Assembly: GCF_028771845.1 (NCBI RefSeq)
Contig: NZ_CP118270.1
Location: forward strand, 3,844,001 to 3,908,000
DNA: 64,000 nucleotides
Direction of reading: 5' to 3'
Origin: Paenibacillus marchantiae
Lineage (GTDB): Bacteria; Bacillota; Bacilli; Paenibacillales; Paenibacillaceae
Under the pieces are notes generated by a model. That model was not told the origin of the DNA, did not search any database, and saw only the letters and a program-made list of their open reading frames with translations. Made by a program: the position numbers and the translations under genes. Shown piece by piece: positions 52,867 to 61,012 of this stretch; position 1 is the stretch's first letter; every line of letters begins with the position of its first letter.

Positions 52867-53652
52867 ATGGAACTAGCTTTGCAGGTTCAGAATGTAACGG
52901 TTCAATATGGTGACTTTACTGCGCTGGATAACATCACACTAAATCTTCAGAGGCATACCACGCTTGGTCTTGTTGGTGAGTCCGGTTCGGGCAAATCTAC
53001 CCTTGCGAGAGTCATTGCCGGGTTAATTACGCCAGATGAGGGGCAGATTTTGCTGGGAGATCAGCAATTAAAGAAGAAGAGAAGTCGTGAGCAGTATAAA
53101 AGCATACAGATGATTTTCCAAAATCCGGATGCTTCACTGAATCCCAAACATTCCATTCGGCAGATTCTTGCTGAAGCGCTGTTGTTTCATCGCATTGTAG
53201 ACCGTTCACAGGTGGAGAAAAGATCGAGAGATCTCTTGGCCCGTGTTCAGTTGGAAAGCAGGGCACTGGACAAGTATCCGCATGAATTCTCCGGCGGTCA
53301 GCGCCAACGGATCGCCATTGCACGCGCTTTAAGCGTAGAGCCGAGTCTGCTAATTGCGGATGAGCCGACAAGTGCACTGGATGTTTCTGTGCAGCGGAGT
53401 GTGCTCGATTTGTTCAATTTACTTAAGAGGGAACTTAATCTTACGTTTCTGTTCATTTCTCATGATCTTGGAGTTATCCATGCCATTAGCGATACGGTAG
53501 CAGTCATGTGGCAGGGTCAGCTGGTGGAGATTAGTCCCAAAGATCAATTCTTCACACGACCTGAAACGGCATACAGCCGAGAGCTGCTGTCCGCAGTTCC
53601 AAAGATGCCGAAATCAAGTTCTATAGGAGGTTTATATGAGCCAACAATATAA
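52867..53652 (+). CDS. Peptide ABC transporter ATP-binding protein (DppF type)
   Basis: A 261-residue ATPase. Walker A GESGSGKST, QMIFQNPDASLNPKHSIRQIL (typical of OppF/DppF), signature FSGGQRQRIAIARAL, Walker B LLIADEPTSALD and the switch His in ISHDLG. It starts 3 bases after the preceding stop, and its end overlaps the aminotransferase gene by 17 bases, tying transport to the catabolic genes. Confidence 0.93.
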   Translation: MELALQVQNVTVQYGDFTALDNITLNLQRHTTLGLVGESGSGKSTLARVIAGLITPDEGQILLGDQQLKKKRSREQYKSIQMIFQNPDASLNPKHSIRQILAEALLFHRIVDRSQVEKRSRDLLARVQLESRALDKYPHEFSGGQRQRIAIARALSVEPSLLIADEPTSALDVSVQRSVLDLFNLLKRELNLTFLFISHDLGVIHAISDTVAVMWQGQLVEISPKDQFFTRPETAYSRELLSAVPKMPKSSSIGGLYEPTI

Positions 53653-54694
53653 AGGAAACATACCCCTTACCCTGTCGGAATACGATACACTTACGCAATT
53701 GCTCTCCAACCTTTTGAATACAAAGTATCCTCCGGTGATCATCCCGGGTGAGGCCATCTTGGGCATAGAGGCCGTGGCAGCTGGAATATCTGCACCGGGT
53801 CGTACGATAGTTAATGTCGTAACAGGGCCTTATGGCAGTTTGTTTGGTCAGTGGCTTGAACGTGGAGGGGCAACGGTTATTGAAGTCAAAGTTCCTTTTG
53901 ATGAAGTTGTACCTGTGGAGAAGGTAGCTGCTGCGATTGAAAAGTATCAACCGTCCGCACTATCCTTTGTTCAAGCAGAGGTGGTTACAGGTGGATCGAA
54001 TCCCGCAGAAAAAATTATAAAGATTGCGCGTGCCCATAACCTGATTACGGTGAGTGACTCTGTATCAGCGATTGGGGGAGAGCCTCTGCTGGTAGATGAA
54101 TGGGGCGTTGATTTTGTAGCTGTGGGTGCACAAAAAGCCCTGGCCGGGCCTAACGGCATCAGCGCAGTAAGCATTTCGCCGCGTGGATGGGAATTTCTCG
54201 AATCCAATGCACATGCACCGCGCAACTCCATCCTGTCTTTGCTTGATCTGAAGCCACCAGGCGATGGGGCTGCACCCGTCCGCGTTCCTCCCAACATTCC
54301 AACGCTGGAAGCCAGAGCACTGATTTTGGCTTTGACAGCTATTGAGTCTGAAGGCTTGGAGCAGGTGATCAAGCGTCATGAACAGGCTGCGTTATCTGCT
54401 ATAGCGGGAATTCAGGCCCTGGGTCTGGAGCCTTGGCAAAAAGATAACAGAACTTATTCGACTCTCACAACCACGGTTCGAATTTCCGGGGAGGAGAAGT
54501 TGCATATCGATCAGCCGATCGGCATCGTTGCTCCGGGGGATGGAGAACTTTTTGGTCAGCTTCTGCGAATTAATCATTTTGGAGTTAATGCGTCCTTGGC
54601 AGGAGTGGAGGAAGCTGTTGCGACCATTGCGGCATTATTGAATGAGGACCATGAGCATGCAGTCCAGGCTGTTCGCCTCGTTTGGGGGAAATGA
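53636..54694 (+). CDS. Class V PLP aminotransferase-like enzyme
   Basis: A 352-residue fold-type I PLP enzyme of the alanine-glyoxylate / serine-pyruvate aminotransferase group. VVTGPYGSLFGQWLERGGATVIEV is the cofactor-binding part (about residues 60-85), SDSVSAIGGEPLLVDEWGVDFVAVGAQKALAGPNG contains the PLP-binding Asp and Lys (about K164), and INHFGVNAS is near the C-terminus. GGAGG precedes ATG 53636. Placed behind a peptide importer and before an amidohydrolase, it probably transaminates the amino acid released from the imported compound. Confidence 0.85.
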   Translation: MSQQYKGNIPLTLSEYDTLTQLLSNLLNTKYPPVIIPGEAILGIEAVAAGISAPGRTIVNVVTGPYGSLFGQWLERGGATVIEVKVPFDEVVPVEKVAAAIEKYQPSALSFVQAEVVTGGSNPAEKIIKIARAHNLITVSDSVSAIGGEPLLVDEWGVDFVAVGAQKALAGPNGISAVSISPRGWEFLESNAHAPRNSILSLLDLKPPGDGAAPVRVPPNIPTLEARALILALTAIESEGLEQVIKRHEQAALSAIAGIQALGLEPWQKDNRTYSTLTTTVRISGEEKLHIDQPIGIVAPGDGELFGQLLRINHFGVNASLAGVEEAVATIAALLNEDHEHAVQAVRLVWGK

Positions 54695-54696
54695 AT

Positions 54697-55839
54697 ATGA
54701 CCCAGGTAAAATCGGAAGAGCAAAGCTTCAAACATATCTTTATAGCAGGCATTAAAGGCAAACGGTTCGATATCTCGATTCAGAATGGCCGGTTTGCATC
54801 TGTTACAGAATCCGTGCCGCAGAATGATAACGCATCGCTTCCGGGTACAGATATATGGATAAGTCCCGGAGTTATTGATCTTCATACACATCTGGCCTGG
54901 ACAGACTTTGACCATGCGGATCAATTAAAGCGTGACAGCCATGAGATCGAAGTGATGCAGGCGCAAGCTTTTGCAGCCACCCTCCGGACGGGAGTAACTA
55001 CGGCTCGTGATGCAGGTGGAATGCTACCAAGCACCGCTCGGCATCTCGCTCAGCACTATCAACACCCCTTAAGAGTTGAAACCAGCAGTGAAATGCTGGG
55101 AGCGGCAGATGCCCGTGGTGTGAAGCATCTAGAACAACGGCTGAACGGAATTTTTGATACAGGCGCAGGATGGGTTAAAATCATGGCGACAGGTGGACTG
55201 GGAGCCCCTACGGAACAAGTGCTAGATCCTGTATTTTCGGAGGAAGAGTTTGCGTTCATCGTTCGACATGCCCATGCCAACCATAAAAAGGTGCTGGTTC
55301 ATACCTGGGGTGGAGTGACGATAGACTGGTCTATTCAGACCGGGGTGGAATCGGTGGAACATGGAATGTTCTTATCGGAGGATCAGGCGGGCAGGCTTGC
55401 GCAGTCCCGAACGGCCTTTGTGCCGACCACATCGATATATCGTATTGCCGCAGATCCAAAAGGCGTGCTGGCGTTGCCTACTGTCATCAGTGATCGTGCA
55501 GCGCGCGCTGCTGAAGCTCATTCTACAGCCATCGGATATGCCAAAAGAGCAGGAGTCCGTTTCGGTTTCGGTACCGATTACGCCACACCTTCACTGCATG
55601 GCTATAATCTGCAAGAACTGGATACGCTGATCGATTATGGCCTGACCCGGGCAGAGGCGTGGCAATCTGCGACGTCAAACGCTGCTGATATTCTGGGTCG
55701 TGGCAACGAATTGGGACAGATTGCAGAAGGCTATATTGCCGATGCTATTATTTTCAATGCCGATCCGTATCAAACGGAAAATGCAGATCAGCTGCAGGAG
55801 AGCATCGTATCCGTAATTATTGGAGCGCAGAAACCATAA
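54697..55839 (+). CDS. Amidohydrolase (metal-dependent, prolidase/imidazolonepropionase-like)
   Basis: A 380-residue TIM-barrel amidohydrolase. Metal ligands: HTH in GVIDLHTHLAW, a candidate carboxylated Lys in WVKIMATGG, His of VLVHTWGG, His of SVEHGM and Asp of FGTDYATP. The composite fold ends with DAIIFNADPYQ, typical of the superfamily. Start ATG 54697 follows GGGGGA by 7 bases; the frame also has ATG at 54691. The preceding gene ends 2 bases before it. It most likely hydrolyses a peptide, cyclic amide or acylated amino acid imported by the adjacent transporter. Confidence 0.85.
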   Translation: MTQVKSEEQSFKHIFIAGIKGKRFDISIQNGRFASVTESVPQNDNASLPGTDIWISPGVIDLHTHLAWTDFDHADQLKRDSHEIEVMQAQAFAATLRTGVTTARDAGGMLPSTARHLAQHYQHPLRVETSSEMLGAADARGVKHLEQRLNGIFDTGAGWVKIMATGGLGAPTEQVLDPVFSEEEFAFIVRHAHANHKKVLVHTWGGVTIDWSIQTGVESVEHGMFLSEDQAGRLAQSRTAFVPTTSIYRIAADPKGVLALPTVISDRAARAAEAHSTAIGYAKRAGVRFGFGTDYATPSLHGYNLQELDTLIDYGLTRAEAWQSATSNAADILGRGNELGQIAEGYIADAIIFNADPYQTENADQLQESIVSVIIGAQKP

Positions 55840-55865
55840 CTTGGTTTCTGCGTTTTTTCTTTTTG
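55826..55865 (+). terminator. Terminator of the peptide-transport operon
   Basis: An 11-bp perfect stem CGCAGAAACCA / TGGTTTCTGCG with a 5-base loop, then TTTTTTCTTTTT. The stop codon of the amidohydrolase lies in the loop. It insulates the recombinase island to its right. Confidence 0.94.
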
Positions 55866-55981
55866 CAAGAAAATCAGTATTAACCAGTCTATAGCACTTT
55901 GGACATCTTCACAAATAAGCTGGCATGCGTAATAATGTAGGTCGAGCCATGCGACATATTATATCTACATCAGGAGGCACT

Positions 55982-56920
55982 ATGAAACTCGGCAATCATG
56001 ATTTGAATACATACATCAAGCAATATGAAATCTATTTAAGTGTAGAACGAAACCTTTCCCAAAAATCGATAAAAGCTTATCTGTCTGACCTCAACAGACT
56101 CGTTGAATGGTTTAATGATAATCACATATGTGATGTTAACAGAGATAATTTAAGAAAGTATCTAGAACAATTAACAAGTGAGCAAACGCTTAAAGACTCT
56201 ACCATTAAAAGAAAATACATATGCTTTAAAGCATTTTTTAATTATTTGGTACAGGAAGGGGATATTGCTGAATCCCCTATTTTTGGTTTCGGAAGAAATT
56301 TCAAAACAGCAAAACGTATTCCGAAGACTCTCTCTGTGAATGAGGTTGAAAGGTTGTTAAACGCTCCACAAGAACATATGAAGCAATTACGTACAGAGTT
56401 TAGGAAACGAATTAACCTGCGCAATGATGCTATTATCGAGTTGCTTTACGTGATCGGAATTCGTATCGGCGAATTAGTGGGTATCGATATTGAACATATA
56501 GATCTGGAGGAAAAAACGGTATTGATCTTTGGTAAAGGTCGTAAAGAGCGTTTATTGTATATTTCCAGTAATGAGGTGATCCTCAAGATTAAAGCCTGGT
56601 TGCATCAACGTGAGCATTTCGATCCCAATTCCAATGCGCTGTTTATTAACAAATATGGCGATCGCCTTTCGATATATTCCATAGAAGATATTTACTCGAA
56701 ATACAGGGACTTATCTAAAGTCAGTAAAAAATCAACACCTCATTACCTCAGACATAGCTTTGCTACACACCTACTGAACAACGGGGCAGATTTGCGCTCA
56801 GTGCAGGAGATTCTTGGACACACCAATGTCAGCACGACGCAAATATATACAGAAGTATCTGTGGAAAGGAAGAAGGATGTGTTGTCGAGGTTCAATCCGA
56901 GAAATAACTTAAAGGTGTAG
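55982..56920 (+). CDS. Tyrosine site-specific recombinase (XerC/XerD type)
   Basis: A 312-residue recombinase. An N-terminal SAM-like core-binding domain (about residues 5-95) precedes the catalytic domain. All six catalytic residues are visible: R161 (GIRIGEL), K185 (GKGRKER), H254 and R257 (HYLRH), H280 (LGHTN) and the nucleophile Y289 (QIYTEVS). GGAGG lies 4 bases before ATG 55982; an in-frame ATG at 55925 lacks a ribosome-binding site. It is more AT-rich than the chromosome around it. It ends 6 bases before a 12-7-12 inverted-arm site, the left end of a predicted invertible segment. The chromosomal XerC/D pair should be elsewhere, so this is likely a dedicated invertase. Confidence 0.92.
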   Translation: MKLGNHDLNTYIKQYEIYLSVERNLSQKSIKAYLSDLNRLVEWFNDNHICDVNRDNLRKYLEQLTSEQTLKDSTIKRKYICFKAFFNYLVQEGDIAESPIFGFGRNFKTAKRIPKTLSVNEVERLLNAPQEHMKQLRTEFRKRINLRNDAIIELLYVIGIRIGELVGIDIEHIDLEEKTVLIFGKGRKERLLYISSNEVILKIKAWLHQREHFDPNSNALFINKYGDRLSIYSIEDIYSKYRDLSKVSKKSTPHYLRHSFATHLLNNGADLRSVQEILGHTNVSTTQIYTEVSVERKKDVLSRFNPRNNLKV

Positions 56921-56926
56921 AGTAAG

Positions 56927-56957
56927 ACCTCCAAATAACTATAAATTATTTGGAGGT
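56927..56957 (+). repeat. Left recombination site (12-bp arms, 7-bp spacer)
   Basis: ACCTCCAAATAA (56927-56938), spacer CTATAAA (56939-56945), TTATTTGGAGGT (56946-56957). The arms are perfect inverted repeats, the standard layout of tyrosine recombinase crossover sites. A 25-base stretch (56934-56958) recurs exactly, in inverse orientation, at 60403-60427. The right arm contains the GGAGG of the gene that follows. Confidence 0.85.
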
Positions 56958-56968
56958 TGAATAGACCA

Positions 56969-59359
56969 GTGGAGTTACCAGTTCAAAAAGAAATTAAGAG
57001 TTTTGTAACTGAAGCACTATCCAGTAATAGAACGAGCAACATTATAGGTATCATTACGAACAGTCGTTTTGATATCAAAGCAAGTTATTCGAGTCAACTG
57101 GATGGTTATAATCAAATTGAGTTCAAAGAGATGTTAGGTATGACTCCTGCTATTGCCAAACTGAAAATTTCAGGAGGTATTAAACTTGATTTTTTTAAAA
57201 TATTCCAATCGATATTTTCTCTTGTAAATGGTGGTGTCTCTCCGCTCGCTCTAGATTTAAAAGAGATTACCGGAGTCACACCGGAAATAGCTGTTAACTG
57301 GGAAAAAGAGTTTAATCCGGTAATTAACTCTCTAAAACCTCGAAAAAAATCTTACAAGAAATATAAAAAAACGAAAAGAATCATTGTAGTTGAAGATTAT
57401 TTGGCTCTAACAAATCAGGAACAATCACTTCTAAAATTAATTGTTAGCTATGTACAGTCCAAAAAAATAAACGATACGATTGTCGTGATTCATTTTATTG
57501 ATCTAAAATCAAATGAATCAAAATTTTCGAATATTACTTCTAGACATTTTGATATAACTGAAGTTGATTTACAATCTGTATTTCAGAAAAACACAAATTA
57601 TGGAGAACATGTTGTTAGTCTCACAAAATCATTAGGAATAGACTTCTTTAAAGAGTACAGAGAAATTATTATTCAATCGAATCAAATTGAGCTCGAAAAC
57701 GTAGAAAAAATTATCAAAAAAATAATAGATGAAACACTATCTACATCGAGTGACAACCCCGATTACAGAAAACAATTGAATCTCTTTTTGTATCAGTGTA
57801 GTCTTTTTATGATTCAATTCACAAAATTTGATATAGAAGATGGTATAGATCCTTCCATGCTTGAATTTATTGCACCCGCCATGAGTGCAAAACTTATTGG
57901 GAAAATTCAAGAAAATAAGTATAGTTTTTTGGAAGTTGCAATACGAAACTATTTTTATAATGAAGCAAAAAACACGCTCCAGAGCCCTGTAATTAAAAGA
58001 ATTTATTCTTATTTAAACAAACTTTATCCTCACGAATATTTTTATTTAGCGGAGCTGCAACAACATTTCAGCAGAAATAAAGATGATGTTACTTCTGCTT
58101 ATATTGTTGCATATTATTTTTCTAAGAAAGAAGGGATGGAGACACAACTCAATCAAATAGTTTCTGTAATGCAAAAGAATAATATTGGTGAATATTATGT
58201 CAACAAAATGGAACTTGTGAGAATTAATAATTTTCAAGACTCAACATATCTTGATCCAGAAATAACCGGACTTTTTTACGAAACAAAAAAAAGTAATTTA
58301 AGTACTCTTGCCAAACTTTGTTGCTACTCCGTTTTAGCGAGCTACTTATTTGAAAATGAAAAAATTCTAAATAATCTATATAAGCTATATTCTGAAATAT
58401 CTTTAGAACTTCAAAATTTGAATGATGAAAATTGTAATAGTTTTCTTTACTGGCAGAATGAGTTCTATATCAATCAAATCCTTTTAGCAGCATCCTTTGA
58501 TGACCCTCCTTCCCGTTTGAGAGGCAAATCAATACGAAATTCACAGAATCAAATAGAACACTTACTAAGAACTTTTAAACAAAATAGCGGTCATAAAGAC
58601 TCTAATTATCTCAAATTTTTGCGTGTAGGGAACACAATCTATATCGAAAATACTGAGGAAGGAATCAAGTTAACAGAGAAAGCTTACTGGGAATCCAAAA
58701 ACTATCCTTATGAATATGAACTTGCCAAGATCAATTACAGCTTCTCCCTGATTTACTTGGGATGTTACAAAACCGCAAATAAGGTGCTAGGTGAAAAAAG
58801 TTCCTTTGACTTAAACATCATAAATAAAGATACGTACCTTTCTTATCACAACAATTATACTATTGCTCAAATTTTATCAGGTAAGATAACGAATAAAAAG
58901 GCTATGAAAAAATTTGAAAATCTATTAAATCAAATAGATAGTAAAGCTTCAAGTGATGCAACAATTATTAAAAACAATTTGGCAGCTGCACAACTTGATA
59001 TTCACCGAGAAACTGCGTTGCAATCTTTAGGCTCTATACTAAATGATCCAGATCATTATCATAGTTTCTTCGCTTTTCATAATATCCTTTATTTATATTT
59101 TAAAGAAAGAAACTTAAAATTATTTGATTCGTTTTATAAAAGTGACTGGCAGAGAAAATTCCCGAAATTATTAAAGCCGTATTTTCAATTTTTTAATAAT
59201 AAATTTTCTGCAATGAGAATATTACTTGCACAGGACCTGCAATTTAGCGAAATGGTAGAGCTGTTAGTTAACGAATTGAATTCAAAGTATCCTGAAAAAA
59301 CTTACACACATTATAAGCAATTAATATTATTTGGAGGCATAGAGCGGTGGTTCGAGTAA
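56969..59359 (+). CDS. AT-rich 796-residue protein of unknown function, inside the invertible segment
   Basis: I do not recognise this protein. The N-terminus (residues 15-40) looks like a strand and loop without a Walker A motif. A basic linker near 125-138 (KPRKKSYKKYKKTKR) precedes RIIVVEDYLALTNQEQSLLKLI, which resembles the Walker B and helix of STAND/AAA-type NTPases, then IVVIHFIDLKS. The remaining 550 residues are helical and could form TPR-like repeats. The start is GTG 56969, 12 bases after GGAGG; TTG 56957 abuts it and is less likely. Counted lines have about one third G+C, well below the neighbours, indicating transfer. It overlaps the convergent ATP-grasp gene by 33 bases. It sits 48 bases after the recombinase gene on the same strand and is probably co-transcribed with it in this orientation. 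Confidence 0.8.
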   Translation: MELPVQKEIKSFVTEALSSNRTSNIIGIITNSRFDIKASYSSQLDGYNQIEFKEMLGMTPAIAKLKISGGIKLDFFKIFQSIFSLVNGGVSPLALDLKEITGVTPEIAVNWEKEFNPVINSLKPRKKSYKKYKKTKRIIVVEDYLALTNQEQSLLKLIVSYVQSKKINDTIVVIHFIDLKSNESKFSNITSRHFDITEVDLQSVFQKNTNYGEHVVSLTKSLGIDFFKEYREIIIQSNQIELENVEKIIKKIIDETLSTSSDNPDYRKQLNLFLYQCSLFMIQFTKFDIEDGIDPSMLEFIAPAMSAKLIGKIQENKYSFLEVAIRNYFYNEAKNTLQSPVIKRIYSYLNKLYPHEYFYLAELQQHFSRNKDDVTSAYIVAYYFSKKEGMETQLNQIVSVMQKNNIGEYYVNKMELVRINNFQDSTYLDPEITGLFYETKKSNLSTLAKLCCYSVLASYLFENEKILNNLYKLYSEISLELQNLNDENCNSFLYWQNEFYINQILLAASFDDPPSRLRGKSIRNSQNQIEHLLRTFKQNSGHKDSNYLKFLRVGNTIYIENTEEGIKLTEKAYWESKNYPYEYELAKINYSFSLIYLGCYKTANKVLGEKSSFDLNIINKDTYLSYHNNYTIAQILSGKITNKKAMKKFENLLNQIDSKASSDATIIKNNLAAAQLDIHRETALQSLGSILNDPDHYHSFFAFHNILYLYFKERNLKLFDSFYKSDWQRKFPKLLKPYFQFFNNKFSAMRILLAQDLQFSEMVELLVNELNSKYPEKTYTHYKQLILFGGIERWFE
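59327..59338 (+). repeat. Third copy of the recombination arm at the gene junction
   Basis: TTATTTGGAGGC matches the arm TTATTTGGAGGT at 11 of 12 bases. The partner arm (59308-59319) matches only 6 of 12 and the spacer 3 of 7, so it is a half-site. It lies exactly where the two convergent genes overlap; its complement encodes the last codons and TAA stop of the ATP-grasp gene. Confidence 0.5.
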
Positions 59360-60397
59360 TCGATGTTTCTTAATTGCTTCAAAAACAAGCATTCTATATG
59401 CAGCTTCTTCATCTCCATTAAAAACATGTTGAAACAAAAGATGAGCCGAACTTTTAGAAGAAATTGTCGGGTTTGGTGTGATATCAATAATATAAATATC
59501 TGTTTCATTCACTCTAAAATCAATTCGACTTATAGCTGAGAATCCTAGTATTTCTGCACATCGACAGGCAACTGATGCAATAATCTTGGCATGAGGTCCC
59601 TTGTAAATATCAAAGTCATAATTTTCATTTGCAATCGTTTGATAATCAAGATATTTTTCATCGTTTAGAAAAACGATTTCTACAACTTCTGGAGCGAAGT
59701 ATGCATTATTATGATGAATAACGGGGACCTCTACCTCCTTGCCTTCAATGTATTGTTGAATTAACAATGTCCCATACATCTCATAATGAGAATGTATCAG
59801 TTCAATTGCTTTCTTATATGTGGTTTCTTGCACATCAATTTTAACAACCCCAATGCTAGCTGACTCTGAATTAGGTTTCAGCAAAAAATCCTTCTTATTT
59901 TGATAAAAATCCTGAATATTGCTAAAATCCTCTTCATTTTTGAATATATATGTAATCGGAAAATACACTCCGAGTTTATCTTCGATCTTTTCATACATAA
60001 GCGATTTATTACCACCCAAAACAGAAGAATAAAAATCTGCGCCAATATTGTAAACTTCATAATGCTCACAAATTAATGGAACAAGACATCTTCTTCCTAT
60101 ACCATTAGTATTCTGGGCCATTGAATAAACTAATACATACTTGAACTTTTGTTTGAGATTATGAATATCTGCAATAAATTTGTCCTCACTATTGAATGAA
60201 ATTACATAATCCGACACAGAACGAAAGGCATTGACGATCTCAGATTGCTCATAACTAGTGATACACTCAGATTTATGTATATCATTTTGATAAGTATCTA
60301 TGCTGTTGAAAACGAATACAACACACATGATATCAGGATATTTTTTCATATTATCCATATCATTATAAAATTTAATCAAATTCTCAACTTCTTCCAT
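59327..60397 (-). CDS. D-Ala-D-Ala-ligase-like ATP-grasp enzyme, inside the invertible segment
   Basis: A 356-residue ATP-grasp ligase of the D-alanine-D-alanine ligase type, which would join a carboxylate to an amine through an acyl phosphate. After an N-terminal Rossmann-like domain come GADFYSSVLGGNKSLMYEKI (about residues 118-137), the ATP lysine in DFLLKPNSESASIGVVKI, LIQQYIEGKEVEVPV, and the metal motif ISRIDFRVNETDIYIIDITPNPT, where Asp-x-Thr-Pro-Asn replaces the usual Glu-x-Asn pattern. GGAGG lies 7 bases before ATG 60397, inside the right recombination site. It is AT-rich. It lacks a peptidoglycan gene context, so it more likely makes a small peptide or modifies a protein or metabolite. 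In the drawn orientation it has no recombinase-side promoter. Confidence 0.85.
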   Translation of the reverse strand: MEEVENLIKFYNDMDNMKKYPDIMCVVFVFNSIDTYQNDIHKSECITSYEQSEIVNAFRSVSDYVISFNSEDKFIADIHNLKQKFKYVLVYSMAQNTNGIGRRCLVPLICEHYEVYNIGADFYSSVLGGNKSLMYEKIEDKLGVYFPITYIFKNEEDFSNIQDFYQNKKDFLLKPNSESASIGVVKIDVQETTYKKAIELIHSHYEMYGTLLIQQYIEGKEVEVPVIHHNNAYFAPEVVEIVFLNDEKYLDYQTIANENYDFDIYKGPHAKIIASVACRCAEILGFSAISRIDFRVNETDIYIIDITPNPTISSKSSAHLLFQHVFNGDEEAAYRMLVFEAIKKHRLLEPPLYASK

Positions 60398-60403
60398 AAC
60401 AAA

Positions 60404-60434
60404 ACCTCCAAATAATTTATAGTTATTAGTATGT
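60404..60434 (-). repeat. Right recombination site, inverted, outer arm degenerate
   Basis: ACCTCCAAATAA (60404-60415), spacer TTTATAG (60416-60422), TTATTAGTATGT (60423-60434). The inner arm and the spacer are the exact reverse complement of the left site's inner arm and spacer; the outer arm keeps 9 of 12 arm bases. Inverse orientation of equal spacers predicts inversion of the 3.5 kb between the sites. Confidence 0.83.
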
Positions 60435-61012
60435 ATTTCTCAATTGATTGCTCAATGCAATTCTAAGTCCTACTTTTATACCACATCAATCATTCGACAC
60501 ATTTCTATGTATTCCTCTAAAAATTTACAAAAATCATTATAATTTTTGATACAAATGCCCTTTTTGTACAATTTTCTAGGTATATAGATCCATGAGCCTT
60601 GCATTTTTACCATGAATTTTCCAAAAAGGAGTTTGATTCCCTTTTATCGAATACAATATAAATAACAGCGGCACGAGAAAGGGTAATCTCACCCGTAACT
60701 TGTTGTCGAAGTTTTCCAGCAAGATTCCTCAGCCCGTTTCGTGTTTAATGTTATATAGGAGTAGTGTATTGCATTTTACACGGGGTACACCTTGATTTTT
60801 ACATCCACCTATCACCTCTACACAACAAGTACAGGCAATTCTGCATGTATCATCTACTTTCAGACATTACAAAGAATAACGTTTGGCTGGAATTTCCGAG
60901 CAACATAGTCTGTACAGCATGCTCCTAATCATGACAAAAGTGTCCACACAACAGCATATCGGATTATGGGCTCTGAAATGATTTAGAACGAATGCACATG
61001 GAGGAGGCTGTA
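60435..61012. other. Long intergenic region between the invertible segment and glgC
   Basis: About 580 bases, AT-rich on the left and of normal composition towards glgC. On the minus strand a weak promoter-like pair (TTGATG and TAGAAT, 18 apart) could serve whichever gene lies at the right site. I found no clear promoter for glgC, no tRNA and no direct repeat that would mark an integration end. Confidence 0.4.

Noticed and set aside
56927..56957. Reading the left palindrome as a rho-independent terminator of the recombinase gene
   Set aside because: The hairpin is AT-rich and no T-run follows; the arm-spacer-arm layout and the inverted partner 3.5 kb away fit a recombination site better.
59308..59338. 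Treating the middle arm copy as a working recombination site
   Set aside because: One arm and most of the spacer do not match, so strand exchange with the outer sites is unlikely; kept only as an evolutionary trace.
55840..61012. Prophage or integrative element with attachment repeats
   Set aside because: No phage, conjugation or tRNA genes and no direct repeats at the edges were seen; the recombinase is explained by the inverted sites.
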